A stretch of 32,482 nucleotides of DNA from Candidatus Iainarchaeum sp. (GTDB lineage Archaea; Iainarchaeota; Iainarchaeia; Iainarchaeales; DTGL01): NCBI GenBank assembly GCA_026413945.1, contig JAOAJX010000004.1:1-32482 (forward strand), written 5' to 3'. Below the pieces are notes generated by a model. The model saw only the letters and a program-made list of their open reading frames with translations. It had not been told where the DNA came from and did no database searches. Each line of letters starts with the position of its first letter. The stretch's first letter is position 1. Position numbers and translations under genes: made by a program. This document shows, one piece after another, positions 13,766-22,606 of the stretch.

Positions 13766-15262
13766 TCATTTGATATCTTCAAATCTTATCTTGCTTATTG
13801 AAAGCTTCCAGAGAAGCTCCGGCAGGGCATATATTTTAATGCGCTTCTGTGCCATTGTGTTGCGCTCTCTTAGTGTAATGGTGTCATCATTTAGCGTATC
13901 ATAATCTATTGTTATAGCGTAAGGCACGCCAATCTCATCAACTCTTGCATAGCGCCTTCCTATAGAGCCTTTTTCATCGTAGACACAAAAAAAGCCATGG
14001 CTTTCAAGATATTGGAAAACCTCTTCTGCTTTTGTGTCAATGTTATCCTTATTAACAAGCGGGAAAACTGCAACAAAGTATGGTGCTAACTGAGGCCTTA
14101 GATCAAGGTAAAGGCGCTCTTCTTTTCCACGGGTTTCCTTTCTTATTGCCTGATCCAAAACCGCATAAAAAGTCCTATCTATGCCTGCTGAAAGCTCGAA
14201 TACGTGAGGAATAAACTCTTTGCTGTCTTCTTTGACGCTAAGGTCTTTCTTACTTCCTTGCGCATGGCCTTTTAAGTCATAATCAGTGCGATAATTGCAA
14301 GCCACTAGCTCAGTCCATCCAACATCAAGCAACACTTCAAAATCCCAGCTTTCCTTTGAGTAAAATGCCTTCTCATCATCGGTGAGTTGCCTGAAGCGCA
14401 TCTTTTCTTTTGCAATACCGCATTTCTCATAAAACTGCTGCAACCTTGCAAGCCAGTAGGCAATTAGTTTCCCTGAAACAATCTTTTTTGAAACTGCTTC
14501 TTTGCAGGAAACATCATCAACCTTATTAGAGCTAAGCGACTGTAACCTAAGCTTGTAACCTGCAACTTCCTCGAACTTTTCAAATTCATTGATCCTCTCA
14601 GGATTAAAAAAGATTTCAATCTCCATCTGCCCAAGTTCGCGTTCTCTAAGCAAAGTTTGCTTTGGTGCAATCTCATTCCTGAAAGATGAGCCTGCCTGTG
14701 CAATTCCTATCGGCAGGTTTTCCCTACCAGACCTATAAATTCTCTGGAAATCAAGGAAGATGTTTTGACATGTTTCTGGTCGCAGAAAACATTCCTGGCT
14801 TTGAGTTGCACCTATGCGCAATGACATCATCATGTTAAAAAGCTTTACATTACCCAAAGCACCTTTGCATTTTGGGCAAAAAATCTTTTCTTGTGAAATA
14901 AGCAAATCCATTTCTTTTGGAGACATTGCTTCAGCTACTGGTTTTCCTATTTTTTCCTCAATAAGTGAGTTTGCTTTGTGAAAGGAGTGACATTTTGTGC
15001 ATTGTACAATTGGGTCATTAAAAGATTTTAGATGCCCAGAAGCTTCAAAAACTTCTCGCGGCAAAACTACAGAACCATGTATTTCAAAAAGACGCTCTTT
15101 CTCAAGAAGCTCACGGCGCCAAAAAGCAACTATGTTGTTCCTTATCCGCACCCCTACTGGGCCAAACTCCCAAAAGCCCGCTGGTGCACCCGCGTATATC
15201 TCAGCAGCGGGATAAAAAAGCATTCGCCTAAAAGCAAGGTTTTGAAGCTCTTCTTTCGGCAT
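13766..15262 (-). CDS. glyS: Glycyl-tRNA synthetase (dimeric class II type)
   Basis: Charges tRNA-Gly. The 498-aa protein has motif 1 region GFWEFGPVGVRIRNNI (29-44), two zinc-type pairs CTKC (88-91) and CPKC (129-132), motif 2 SFRNEIAP (193-200) with the following RERELGQMEIEIF, and motif 3 ELSAGIDRTFYAVLDQA (around 344-360). The C-terminal anticodon-binding domain begins near LAPYFVAVFPL. Length and zinc insertion fit the archaeal/eukaryotic alpha2 form rather than the bacterial alpha2beta2 enzyme. The ATG is preceded by GGGT at 6 nt. It is divergent from nop5 across 76 nt. Confidence 0.96.
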   Translation of the reverse strand: MPKEELQNLAFRRMLFYPAAEIYAGAPAGFWEFGPVGVRIRNNIVAFWRRELLEKERLFEIHGSVVLPREVFEASGHLKSFNDPIVQCTKCHSFHKANSLIEEKIGKPVAEAMSPKEMDLLISQEKIFCPKCKGALGNVKLFNMMMSLRIGATQSQECFLRPETCQNIFLDFQRIYRSGRENLPIGIAQAGSSFRNEIAPKQTLLRERELGQMEIEIFFNPERINEFEKFEEVAGYKLRLQSLSSNKVDDVSCKEAVSKKIVSGKLIAYWLARLQQFYEKCGIAKEKMRFRQLTDDEKAFYSKESWDFEVLLDVGWTELVACNYRTDYDLKGHAQGSKKDLSVKEDSKEFIPHVFELSAGIDRTFYAVLDQAIRKETRGKEERLYLDLRPQLAPYFVAVFPLVNKDNIDTKAEEVFQYLESHGFFCVYDEKGSIGRRYARVDEIGVPYAITIDYDTLNDDTITLRERNTMAQKRIKIYALPELLWKLSISKIRFEDIK

Positions 15263-15301
15263 AAAAATACCCAGTGTGTAAAAAAAGGTTACCGCAAAGT
15301 G

Positions 15302-15309
15302 TTTTAAAT
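15302..15309. promoter_or_regulatory. Possible shared TATA element of divergent glyS and nop5
   Basis: The only clear TATA-like motif in the 76-nt glyS/nop5 gap is TTTTAAAT, close to symmetric. It lies about 33 nt before the nop5 ATG (15339) and about 43 nt before the glyS ATG (15262). Both distances are usable by TBP. Two separate promoters cannot be excluded. Confidence 0.3.
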
Positions 15310-15338
15310 GGTTTCTTGCTTATTTTTTGGTTAGGCCT

Positions 15339-16133
15339 ATGAACGCAGAGCAGCTGAGAAAAAAAATATTGGAAAAAACAAAAAAGCAAGTTAGAGAGAA
15401 GCTAAGCGGCAAAGAAACGCACATAACAAAAGCTATGAATGCGTTAGAAGACCTTGAGCTCATGTTCAACATGCTATTTGAAGACGTGCGCGAGTGGTAT
15501 TCATTGCATTTTCCGGAGCTCTTTTCGGTAGTCAAAGACCCTGATAAGTGCCTTTTGCTAATATCAGAGCTCGGCCAGAGAGAAAATTTCAAAAAAAATG
15601 AAATCGAAAAGCTCTATAGCAACCCTGAAGCCGTTGCCTTACTCGAAGAAAAAGCAAAAAACAGCATTGGCGGAAAAGCAAGCAAAGAAAATATTGCGCA
15701 AATTTCATCTGTAGCAAAAAAAGCGCTTGAGTTAAGGAAACAAAAGGATGAGCTTGCTTCACATATTGAGAGAGAGATGCTTGAGCAGACACCGAACCTT
15801 GCAAAGGTTGCTGGGCCTATGCTTGGCGCAAAGCTCTTGTGCCATGCCAAGTCACTTAAGAAACTTGCTTTTGTGCCATCGTCAACAATACAGCTTATGG
15901 GTGCCGAAAAGGCATTGTTCAAGCACCTAAGGAAAGGTACAAAGCCTCCGAAGCATGGCATCATATTCCAGCATCCGCTTATGAGGCGCGTAAGGAAAGA
16001 AAACCGAGGAAAGATGGCAAGAGCTCTTGCAAATAAGATAAGCATTGCGGCAAAAGAGGATTACTTTGGAAAAAATGACATAAGTCAAGAGCTTATAAAA
16101 GAGCTGGAAGAAAAGGCAAAGATGCTAACATAA
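15339..16133 (+). CDS. nop5: Nop5 (Nop56/58 homolog), C/D-box sRNP core protein
   Basis: Bridges L7Ae-bound C/D guide RNA and fibrillarin in the complex that 2'-O-methylates rRNA and tRNA. The 264-aa protein has a coiled-coil central part (about 110-150) and the Nop RNA-binding domain with the signature GAEKALFKHL (188-197), preceded by TPNLAKVAGPMLGAKLL and followed by PPKHGIIFQHPLM. It lacks a long N-terminal domain, which short archaeal Nop5 proteins can also lack. I chose ATG 15339; an in-frame TTG at 15327 has less support. The usual partner gene flpA follows but is separated by a protease gene. Confidence 0.93.
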   Translation: MNAEQLRKKILEKTKKQVREKLSGKETHITKAMNALEDLELMFNMLFEDVREWYSLHFPELFSVVKDPDKCLLLISELGQRENFKKNEIEKLYSNPEAVALLEEKAKNSIGGKASKENIAQISSVAKKALELRKQKDELASHIEREMLEQTPNLAKVAGPMLGAKLLCHAKSLKKLAFVPSSTIQLMGAEKALFKHLRKGTKPPKHGIIFQHPLMRRVRKENRGKMARALANKISIAAKEDYFGKNDISQELIKELEEKAKMLT

Positions 16134-16206
16134 TTGGCATTCTTTCAGCGGAAAAATACACGAAAATAATAAATAGATCAAGTGCGATATTATTAGTGGT
16201 GATGCA

Positions 16207-16980
16207 ATGAGATATGAAAAATTCTTTATTATTTGTATACTTTTTGTTGTATTTTTATCTGTTTCCGTTTTTGCCTTAGCTGGAAAAAATGCTGCGAATG
16301 AAAGAGAAAATCCATTTTTGCAAATCAAAGAAAAAGACGAAGAGCCAATGTCTATGGCTCTTGAGAAGATTATAATCCTGCACTATGCAAATGGAAAGTT
16401 TAAGGTAGAGTCAGGAAGAACAAGAGAAACAACATGCTATGGATTTCTGGGAAAAGATTTGAGATGGAAAACAACGATTAATTACTACATAAACCCTGCA
16501 AACAATCAAGGATTAAGCCAAGACTTTATTACTACTGCAATTGATATTGCTGCAGATGAATGGGACAAATACACTTCTACAGCTCTTTTTGGGAATTACC
16601 AAATTGATGAAACTGCAAACTGGGATGATGCAAAACCCGATGGCAGAACAGAGATGTCATTTGGCAATTACAAACAAAACGGGGTTATTGCAGTAACGGT
16701 TATTTGGGGAGTTTTTAGTGGCAGAAACAAACAGATAACTGAATTTGATATACTATTTGACACTGATTTCAGGTGGGGAGACGCAACTGCAGACCCAACA
16801 AAAATGGACTTGCAAAATATTGCAACACACGAGATAGGTCATGGTTTGGGACTGAAGGATCTGTATAACACAGCATGCGCAGAAGAGACGATGTACGGTT
16901 ATTCCAGTGAGGGTGAAACAAAGAAAAGAGATTTAGGCAATGGAGATATAATAGGGCTGAGGACACTTTACGGAAGCTAA
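16207..16980 (+). CDS. Exported metzincin-like (matrixin-type) zinc metalloprotease
   Basis: Secreted protease of 257 aa. The N-terminus is a signal peptide (hydrophobic 6-24, probable cleavage near FALAG). The catalytic site HEIGHGLGLKD gives zinc ligands His208 and His212, the general base Glu209 and a third ligand Asp218. Met229 in EETMYGYS is the Met-turn. Upstream, TCYGFLGKDLRWKTTINYYINP (76-97) is the start of the catalytic fold. The closing GDIIGLRTLYG is typical of matrixin-like proteins. The HExxHxxGxxD form, with Asp as the third ligand, occurs in several prokaryotic metzincins. Substrate unknown. GGTGAT lies 3 nt before the ATG. The gene is inserted between nop5 and flpA. Confidence 0.9.
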   Translation: MRYEKFFIICILFVVFLSVSVFALAGKNAANERENPFLQIKEKDEEPMSMALEKIIILHYANGKFKVESGRTRETTCYGFLGKDLRWKTTINYYINPANNQGLSQDFITTAIDIAADEWDKYTSTALFGNYQIDETANWDDAKPDGRTEMSFGNYKQNGVIAVTVIWGVFSGRNKQITEFDILFDTDFRWGDATADPTKMDLQNIATHEIGHGLGLKDLYNTACAEETMYGYSSEGETKKRDLGNGDIIGLRTLYGS

Positions 16981-17067
16981 GGTCAATAGGATTTAGCAGG
17001 AATTGATGAGGAAACTTTTCTCATACATAATTTCTTTTTTTATTTGTTTTTATTCTTTTTTTAAATT

Positions 17068-17730
17068 ATGCGTGAGATTTTCCACGGTGTTTACAAATGG
17101 CAGGAAAAGCTCTGGACAAAAAATCTTGTGCCTGGGCAAAGAGTTTATGGCGAAAAGCTTGCTGTTTATAATGGGGTTGAGTACCGCGAATGGAATCCTT
17201 TCAGGTCAAAACTCGCTGCAGCCATAAAGAAGAAGCTTAAGAGTTTACCATTATATGATGGCTCGAAGGTGCTTTACTTGGGCGTAGCAGAAGGCACCAC
17301 TGCTTCACATATTAGCGATATAATCGGCAGCCGTGGAGTAATTTTGGGAATAGATATAAGTGAGAAATGTATCGCAAAGCTTGTGCAAGTTTCGGAGGAA
17401 AGAAAAAACATATTGCCGTTGGCTGCAGATGCTAACAGGCCTGAAACCTATGCTGAATATGCTAAGGAAATAATGCCAGATATTATTTATCAGGATATTG
17501 CTCAAAAAAACCAAGTCGAGATACTTGAAAAAAACGCAAGGTTTTTCCTGGGAAAGGGTAATTTTGCGATGCTTGCACTTAAGGCACCAAGCATTGATTC
17601 AACATCTAATGCAAAAAGGGTTTTTAGTGAGCAGGAGAGCATGCTTGAAAGAAGTTTTGAGATAAGTGAAAAAATACCACTTGAACCTTTTGAAAAAAAG
17701 CATAGGTTTTACTTGTTGGTGAGAAAATAA
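17068..17730 (+). CDS. flpA: Fibrillarin-like rRNA/tRNA 2'-O-methyltransferase
   Basis: SAM-dependent methyltransferase of the C/D-box sRNP, working with Nop5 and L7Ae. The 220-aa protein has the N-terminal GVYKWQEKLWTKNLVPGQRVYGEKL region, the SAM-binding loop VLYLGVAEGTTASH (68-81), the acidic strand ILGIDIS (92-98), and a probable catalytic tetrad Lys48, Asp143 (IYQDIAQ), Lys172 (LALKAPSID) and His212 (KKHRFYLL). Length is normal for archaeal FlpA. It follows the metalloprotease gene by 87 nt of AT-rich DNA, so it may have its own promoter. Confidence 0.95.
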   Translation: MREIFHGVYKWQEKLWTKNLVPGQRVYGEKLAVYNGVEYREWNPFRSKLAAAIKKKLKSLPLYDGSKVLYLGVAEGTTASHISDIIGSRGVILGIDISEKCIAKLVQVSEERKNILPLAADANRPETYAEYAKEIMPDIIYQDIAQKNQVEILEKNARFFLGKGNFAMLALKAPSIDSTSNAKRVFSEQESMLERSFEISEKIPLEPFEKKHRFYLLVRK

Positions 17731-17823
17731 TTTAAATAGCATATACATAATAAGAGCATTGATATTGTTTTTATGCAAAAAAATCTAAAAAATCCTGCAA
17801 AGTTATGTTGAGTTTATGTAATG

Positions 17824-17831
17824 TTTATAAA
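17824..17831 (+). promoter_or_regulatory. TATA box of nrdD
   Basis: TTTATAAA is a consensus-like archaeal TATA box 50 nt before the nrdD ATG. A start about 25 nt downstream gives a leader of about 29 nt that ends with GGGTGG at 5-6 nt from the ATG. Confidence 0.5.
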
Positions 17832-17881
17832 GATGCACACACTTAATCATTATCGCTTGGCTTTTTTGGTTGGGTGGTAAC

Positions 17882-20002
17882 ATGGAAAAATTCCTGTCCA
17901 AAGTAAAGAAGCGCGACGGCCGAATTGTTCCATTTCAAAAGGAGAAAATAGAAGAAGCAATATGGAAAGCCGCAAAAGCTGTTGGCGGTGAGGACAGGAA
18001 GCTTGCCTCGAAACTTGCTGACAAAGTTGTGCATGAGCTTAAGAAAAAGTTTGGCACAAAAATTCCAACTGTAGAAGAAATACAAGACATGGTTGAAAAG
18101 GTGCTCATTGAAGAGGGCCATGCTAAAACGGCAAAAGCATATATTCTTTATAGGGCAAAAAGATCAGCTATAAGAGATACAAAAGCATTTCTTGCAAAGA
18201 CCGCTAACATAATAGAAGAATATATGAACCAAAAGGATTGGCGTGTAAGGGAAAATAGTAATGCGGGTTATTCATTAAGTGGCATGCAAGCAAGAATCTC
18301 TGAGGCAATTATTTCCGAATATACGCTAAAGCACATATACCCAGCAGAGATTTCAAAGGCACATAAACATGCAAGTTTCCACATACACGATCTTGGCGTG
18401 GGAACTTTTGCAGCTTACTGTGCGGGTTGGTCTTTAAAGCAATTGCTACAAGAGGGTTTTAATGGTGTGGAAGGCAAAGTAGCAGCTAGGCCGGCAAAGC
18501 ATTTCACTGCTGCTGTTGGACAGCTTGTAAACTTCATGGGAACTCTGCAAAACGAATGGGCTGGGGCCCAAGCTTTGAGTTCTTTTGATACATACCTGGC
18601 GCCTTTTGTGGCCAAAGATAAGCTTGATTATAAAAGGGTAAAGCAAGGCATGCAGGAATTTGTGTATTCTCTTAATGCAACATCTCGTTGGGGTAACCAG
18701 GTGCCATTTACAAACATTACACTTGACTGGAGCGTACCCAAGGATTTAAAGGATGTGCCGGCTGTATTTGGCGGAAAAGAAATAAGCGAAACATATGGAG
18801 AATTCCAACAAGAAATGGACTTAATAAATAGGGCTTTCATAGAAGTAATGATTGAAGGCGATATGAACGGGCGAATATTTACTTTTCCTATACCAACATA
18901 TAATATAACTAAGGACTTTGATTGGAACAGTGAAAATGCAGATTTGCTCTTTAAGATGACCTCTAGGTATGGTATACCTTATTTCCAAAACTTTGTGAAT
19001 TCTTCTCTTAAGCCAAGCGATGTAAGAAGCATGTGCTGCAGGCTTCAGCTCGATGTCAGAGAACTTCGCAATAAAACAGGCGGTCTTTTTGGGTCAGGAG
19101 AAAAAACCGGGTCAATAGGAGTTGTGACAATAAACATGCCACAAATAGCGCATTTAACAAAAGACGAGGATAAGTTTATTGAGAGACTTGATTATTTGAT
19201 GTATCTTGCAAAGGAATCTCTCGAGATAAAAAGGAAAGAAGTCGAAAAAAATATGAAAAACGGCTTATTGCCATGGACTAAAAGATATCTCGGCACTCTT
19301 GAATTTCATTTCTCAACAATTGGGCTTATAGGTATGAATGAGGCTTGCCTAAATCTTTTCGGCAAAAGCATCGCTAACAAGGATAGCAAAAAATTTGCTC
19401 TAAAAGTGCTTGATTTCATGCGCTCAAGGCTACAAGACTTCCAAGAGGAGACAGGAAACATATACAATTTAGAAGCCACACCGGGTGAAGGCGCATCGTA
19501 TCGTTTGGCGAGAATAGATGTTAAGAATTATCCTGATATTATAACAGCCGGTACAAAAGAAGCCCCATATTATACGAATTCAACACATCTGCCAGTTGGA
19601 TATACTGATGACATATTTGAAGCTTTAGATCACCAAGATGAGTTGCAATGTAAATACACTGGTGGAACAGTATTGCATGGTTTTATAGGCGAAGAGATGC
19701 CTGATTCAGAAGCATGCAAAAAGCTTGTTAGGGCTATCGCACATAATTATAAACTCCCATATTTTACGATAACACCAACTTTCAGTGTATGCCCAGTGCA
19801 TGGCTATATAGCCGGAAAGCATTACACATGCCCTGCGGATATTGACGGTGGCCAACCAACGAAATGTGGGAAAAGAGCTGAGGTTTATAGCAGAGTTGTA
19901 GGCTATTACAGACCTGTGCAAAACTGGAACACTGGAAAACAACGTGAGTTCGAGGAAAGAAAGCCGTATGATGTAATAAAAGCACTTGAGAAGACAAAGT
20001 AA
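17882..20002 (+). CDS. nrdD: Anaerobic (class III) ribonucleoside-triphosphate reductase
   Basis: Reduces NTPs to dNTPs using an oxygen-sensitive glycyl radical. The 706-aa protein begins with an ATP-cone allosteric domain (about 3-95, VKKRDGRIVPFQKEKI). The ten-stranded barrel follows, with GSIGVVTINMPQIA and GLIGMNEACLNLFG. The C-terminal cysteine/histidine region CPVHGY...HYTCP...KCGK resembles the zinc site, and the glycyl radical loop RVVGYYRPVQNWNTGKQREF places the radical on Gly674. I see three Cys plus His in the metal region rather than a clear four-Cys set. Start ATG 17882 has GGGTGG upstream; the in-frame TTG four codons earlier lacks this. Its activase gene nrdG lies after aspS. 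Confidence 0.96.
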   Translation: MEKFLSKVKKRDGRIVPFQKEKIEEAIWKAAKAVGGEDRKLASKLADKVVHELKKKFGTKIPTVEEIQDMVEKVLIEEGHAKTAKAYILYRAKRSAIRDTKAFLAKTANIIEEYMNQKDWRVRENSNAGYSLSGMQARISEAIISEYTLKHIYPAEISKAHKHASFHIHDLGVGTFAAYCAGWSLKQLLQEGFNGVEGKVAARPAKHFTAAVGQLVNFMGTLQNEWAGAQALSSFDTYLAPFVAKDKLDYKRVKQGMQEFVYSLNATSRWGNQVPFTNITLDWSVPKDLKDVPAVFGGKEISETYGEFQQEMDLINRAFIEVMIEGDMNGRIFTFPIPTYNITKDFDWNSENADLLFKMTSRYGIPYFQNFVNSSLKPSDVRSMCCRLQLDVRELRNKTGGLFGSGEKTGSIGVVTINMPQIAHLTKDEDKFIERLDYLMYLAKESLEIKRKEVEKNMKNGLLPWTKRYLGTLEFHFSTIGLIGMNEACLNLFGKSIANKDSKKFALKVLDFMRSRLQDFQEETGNIYNLEATPGEGASYRLARIDVKNYPDIITAGTKEAPYYTNSTHLPVGYTDDIFEALDHQDELQCKYTGGTVLHGFIGEEMPDSEACKKLVRAIAHNYKLPYFTITPTFSVCPVHGYIAGKHYTCPADIDGGQPTKCGKRAEVYSRVVGYYRPVQNWNTGKQREFEERKPYDVIKALEKTK

Positions 20003-20042
20003 AGCAGAAAATGAAGGCGCAGATGCAGAGAAACTCATTTTA

Positions 20043-20084
20043 GGTTTAAGGCTTTGGCCGAAGCCACGATGAAGCATTAAAACC
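20043..20084 (+). other. Small structured element between nrdD and aspS
   Basis: A 5-bp hairpin GGCTT-TGGCCG-AAGCC (20050-20065) lies inside a second pairing, GGTTT (20043-20047) with AAACC (20080-20084). It could be an nrdD 3' end or an aspS leader structure. No known RNA family is recognised, and chance pairing is possible. Confidence 0.25.
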
Positions 20085-20120
20085 TTTTGTAAATGAATAG
20101 TTATTGCTAAAGGTGGTTTT

Positions 20121-21875
20121 TTGCGCACTCATACATGCGGTGAGCTTAATGAGAAATTTGCTGGCAAAGAAGTAGTGCTTTGCGGCTGGGTGCATACAAA
20201 AAGAAGCCATGGGGGGCTAATTTTTATAGATCTCAGGGATAGGTACGGAATAACTCAGCTTATAGTCAATTCAAAAGACAGCCCAAGTGCATACGATCAG
20301 GCACATAGAGTCGAAAAGGAGTTTGTGATCAGAGTAAAAGGAATCGTTAAAAAGCGCATGCAACCAAACCCAAAGCTAAAAACAGGCAACATCGAGATTA
20401 ATTGCAATGAAATTGAAATACTTAGTGAAGCGAAACAACCGCTTCCAATCGAGATAGCTTCAGAGCTACTTGCAAGTGAAGACACTAGGTTAAAGTATCG
20501 CTACCTAGACCTGCGTAGGCCTGAAATGCAGCAAAACATCATATTGAGGCACAAGCTTGTTAAGGCCATAAGGGATTATCTTGACAGCGATGGCTTTATA
20601 GAAATTGAAACACCAATATTGGCAAAATCAACACCAGAGGGCGCCCGTGACTATCTTGTTCCAAGCAGAGTACATAAAGGAAAGTTCTTTGCGCTGCCTC
20701 AAAGCCCGCAAATATTCAAGCAGCTTTTAATGGTTTCTGGTTTCGATAAGTATTTTCAAATTGCACGGTGTTTCAGGGATGAAGACTTAAGGGCTGACAG
20801 GCAGCCAGAATTTACGCAGCTTGACCTCGAAATTTCATTTGCAGATGAAGAAAAAGTTTTTGAGGTTATTGAGGGTTGCATAGCACATGTGATGAGAGAA
20901 GTAAAAAAAATTGACATTAAGAGACCTTTCCCAAGAATTTCATATGAAGATGCAATGAACAGATTTGGTTCGGACAAACCTGATGTAAGGTTTGATATGG
21001 AGCTTATTGATGTAACAAAATGCTTTGAAAAAACAGGGTTTGAAATATTTAAAGAGATCATAAGAAAAGGCGGGTGCATAAAAGCGCTTGTGGTTGACGA
21101 TAAATACAAAATAACAAAAGATCAACTTAAAGAAATTACTGAAATTGCAAAAACATTTGGTGCAAAAGGACTTATAATAGCGAGAGTGGAGGGAAAAGAG
21201 ATTGACTCCTCTATTGCAAAACATTTAAGTGCATCTGAAAGTAGCAAATTGCTAAAGGAAACAAAGGCAAAGGAAGGCATGCTTCTACTCATTGTAGCTG
21301 CCGACTGGAGAACTGCTTGCATTTCTTTGGGAGAGATAAGGCTAAAGATAGCTGAGTTGCTCTCACTAGTCAAAAAAGAATCTTACTGCTTCTTATGGGT
21401 AACTGACTTCCCACTTTTTGAGTACAATATCGAAGAGAAGAAAATAAATTCAGTGCATCATCCTTTCACTGCCCCAAAAGATGAAGATATAGCAAAAATG
21501 GATAAGGAACCTCTAAAAGTAAGAAGTAGGGCTTATGATATAGTGCTTAATGGCATAGAGCTTGGTGGTGGTAGCATAAGGATACATAATAAAGAGCTAC
21601 AAAAAAAAGTTTTCAAGATACTTGGCCTCTCAGAAGAACAGGCCAAAGAAAAATTTGGCTTTCTGCTTGAGGCATTCGAATACGGAGCACCGCCGCATGG
21701 TGGCATAGCAATAGGCATAGATAGATTTGCAATGCTGCTCGCAGACCAAAAATCAATAAGGCAGGTAATTGCGTTTCCAAAAAATAAAGCATGTCAATCA
21801 TTAATGGACGATGCGCCAAGTGATGTTTCTGAAGAGCAGTTGAAAGAGTTGGGCCTTAAAATAGAAAAGAGTTAG
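20121..21875 (+). CDS. aspS: Aspartyl-tRNA synthetase, bacterial type with GAD domain
   Basis: Class II synthetase of 584 aa, against about 430 for usual archaeal AspRS. The extra length is the GAD-like insertion (about 280-410) that marks bacterial AspRS. The N-terminal OB fold begins MRTHTCGELN and contains CGWVHTKRSHGGLIFIDLRDR; motif 2 is CFRDEDLRADRQPEFTQLD (217-235); motif 3 is GIAIGIDRFAMLLAD. His30 in KRSHGG lines up with the His (31 in Pseudomonas) linked to non-discriminating enzymes that also charge tRNA-Asn; this is from memory of the literature. The start is TTG with AGGTGG at 4 nt, with no better start nearby. The stop overlaps the nrdG GTG by one base. Horizontal acquisition from bacteria is likely. 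Confidence 0.95.
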   Translation: MRTHTCGELNEKFAGKEVVLCGWVHTKRSHGGLIFIDLRDRYGITQLIVNSKDSPSAYDQAHRVEKEFVIRVKGIVKKRMQPNPKLKTGNIEINCNEIEILSEAKQPLPIEIASELLASEDTRLKYRYLDLRRPEMQQNIILRHKLVKAIRDYLDSDGFIEIETPILAKSTPEGARDYLVPSRVHKGKFFALPQSPQIFKQLLMVSGFDKYFQIARCFRDEDLRADRQPEFTQLDLEISFADEEKVFEVIEGCIAHVMREVKKIDIKRPFPRISYEDAMNRFGSDKPDVRFDMELIDVTKCFEKTGFEIFKEIIRKGGCIKALVVDDKYKITKDQLKEITEIAKTFGAKGLIIARVEGKEIDSSIAKHLSASESSKLLKETKAKEGMLLLIVAADWRTACISLGEIRLKIAELLSLVKKESYCFLWVTDFPLFEYNIEEKKINSVHHPFTAPKDEDIAKMDKEPLKVRSRAYDIVLNGIELGGGSIRIHNKELQKKVFKILGLSEEQAKEKFGFLLEAFEYGAPPHGGIAIGIDRFAMLLADQKSIRQVIAFPKNKACQSLMDDAPSDVSEEQLKELGLKIEKS

Positions 21876-22591
21876 TGGTTTTTTTGAAATCAAAAAACAT
21901 ATGTTTTGGTGGTATTCAAAAGACAACGCTTATAGATTTTCCTGGCATGGTTGCATGCACGCTCTTTGTAAATAATTGCAATTTCAGGTGCCCTTTTTGC
22001 CAGAATCCGGATCTGGCAATAGGAAAAGCAAAATGCATAAGCAACGAAGAGATCATGAATTTTCTTGATAAGAGAAAAGGATTGATTGAAGGCGTATGCA
22101 TAAGTGGCGGCGAGCCAACAATTTATGATAATCTTGTTGATTTCACTAAAAAGATTAAAGAAATTGGCTATATGGTGAAAATTGACACCAACGGCTCAAG
22201 ACCAGAGATTATTGAAAAATTTATAAGAAAAAAAACTGTTGACTACATTGCAATGGACTTAAAAGCGCCATTGGAAAAATATTCTATTGCTGCTGGGGTC
22301 AAGGTAGATACAAATGCATTGAGAAAAAGCATTTCTTTAATTCTTGAGGGAAAAATAGATTACGAGTTTCGCACAACCGTGGTGCCAAAAATAATTCTCA
22401 GAGAAGATATTGAAAAAATATGCTTTGAGATTAGGGGTGCCAAAAAATATTTTTTGCAGCAGTTTGTCAACAGCACAGCTCTCCTGGATAAAAGTTTCAG
22501 TGAGATTATACCTTATCCAAAGAGTGTGCTTGAAGAGATGGCCAAAGTTGCCTCAAAGTATGTAAAAAATGTTGAAGTCAGGGCTAATTAA
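21875..22591 (+). CDS. nrdG: Anaerobic ribonucleotide reductase activating protein (radical SAM)
   Basis: Generates the glycyl radical on NrdD using a 4Fe-4S cluster and SAM. The 238-aa protein has the N-terminal GGIQKTTLIDFPGMVACTLF (12-31), the cluster motif C-x3-C-x2-C as CNFRCPFC (Cys35, 39, 42), the GGE motif CISGGEPTI for SAM binding, and DTNGSRPE. This matches the NrdG2/PflA-like subgroup common in archaea. The GTG at 21875 overlaps the aspS stop (TAGTG); a TTG at 21884 giving 235 aa is an alternative, and neither has a strong ribosome-binding site. Placement two genes after nrdD supports its role. Confidence 0.9.
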   Translation: MVFLKSKNICFGGIQKTTLIDFPGMVACTLFVNNCNFRCPFCQNPDLAIGKAKCISNEEIMNFLDKRKGLIEGVCISGGEPTIYDNLVDFTKKIKEIGYMVKIDTNGSRPEIIEKFIRKKTVDYIAMDLKAPLEKYSIAAGVKVDTNALRKSISLILEGKIDYEFRTTVVPKIILREDIEKICFEIRGAKKYFLQQFVNSTALLDKSFSEIIPYPKSVLEEMAKVASKYVKNVEVRAN

Positions 22592-22606
22592 ATAGATAAT
22601 TAATGG

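Noticed and set aside
15327-15338. Upstream TTG start for nop5
   Set aside because: Adds only four residues, and ATG 15339 with the TATA element about 33 nt upstream explains the start better.
17731-17869. Possible C/D-box guide RNA near the fibrillarin gene
   Set aside because: No paired RUGAUGA and CUGA boxes at suitable distance could be found; only AT-rich promoter DNA before nrdD is seen.
19706-20128. 140-aa minus-strand open frame overlapping the end of nrdD
   Set aside because: Covers the conserved NrdD C-terminus including the glycyl radical loop; no family features on the opposite strand.
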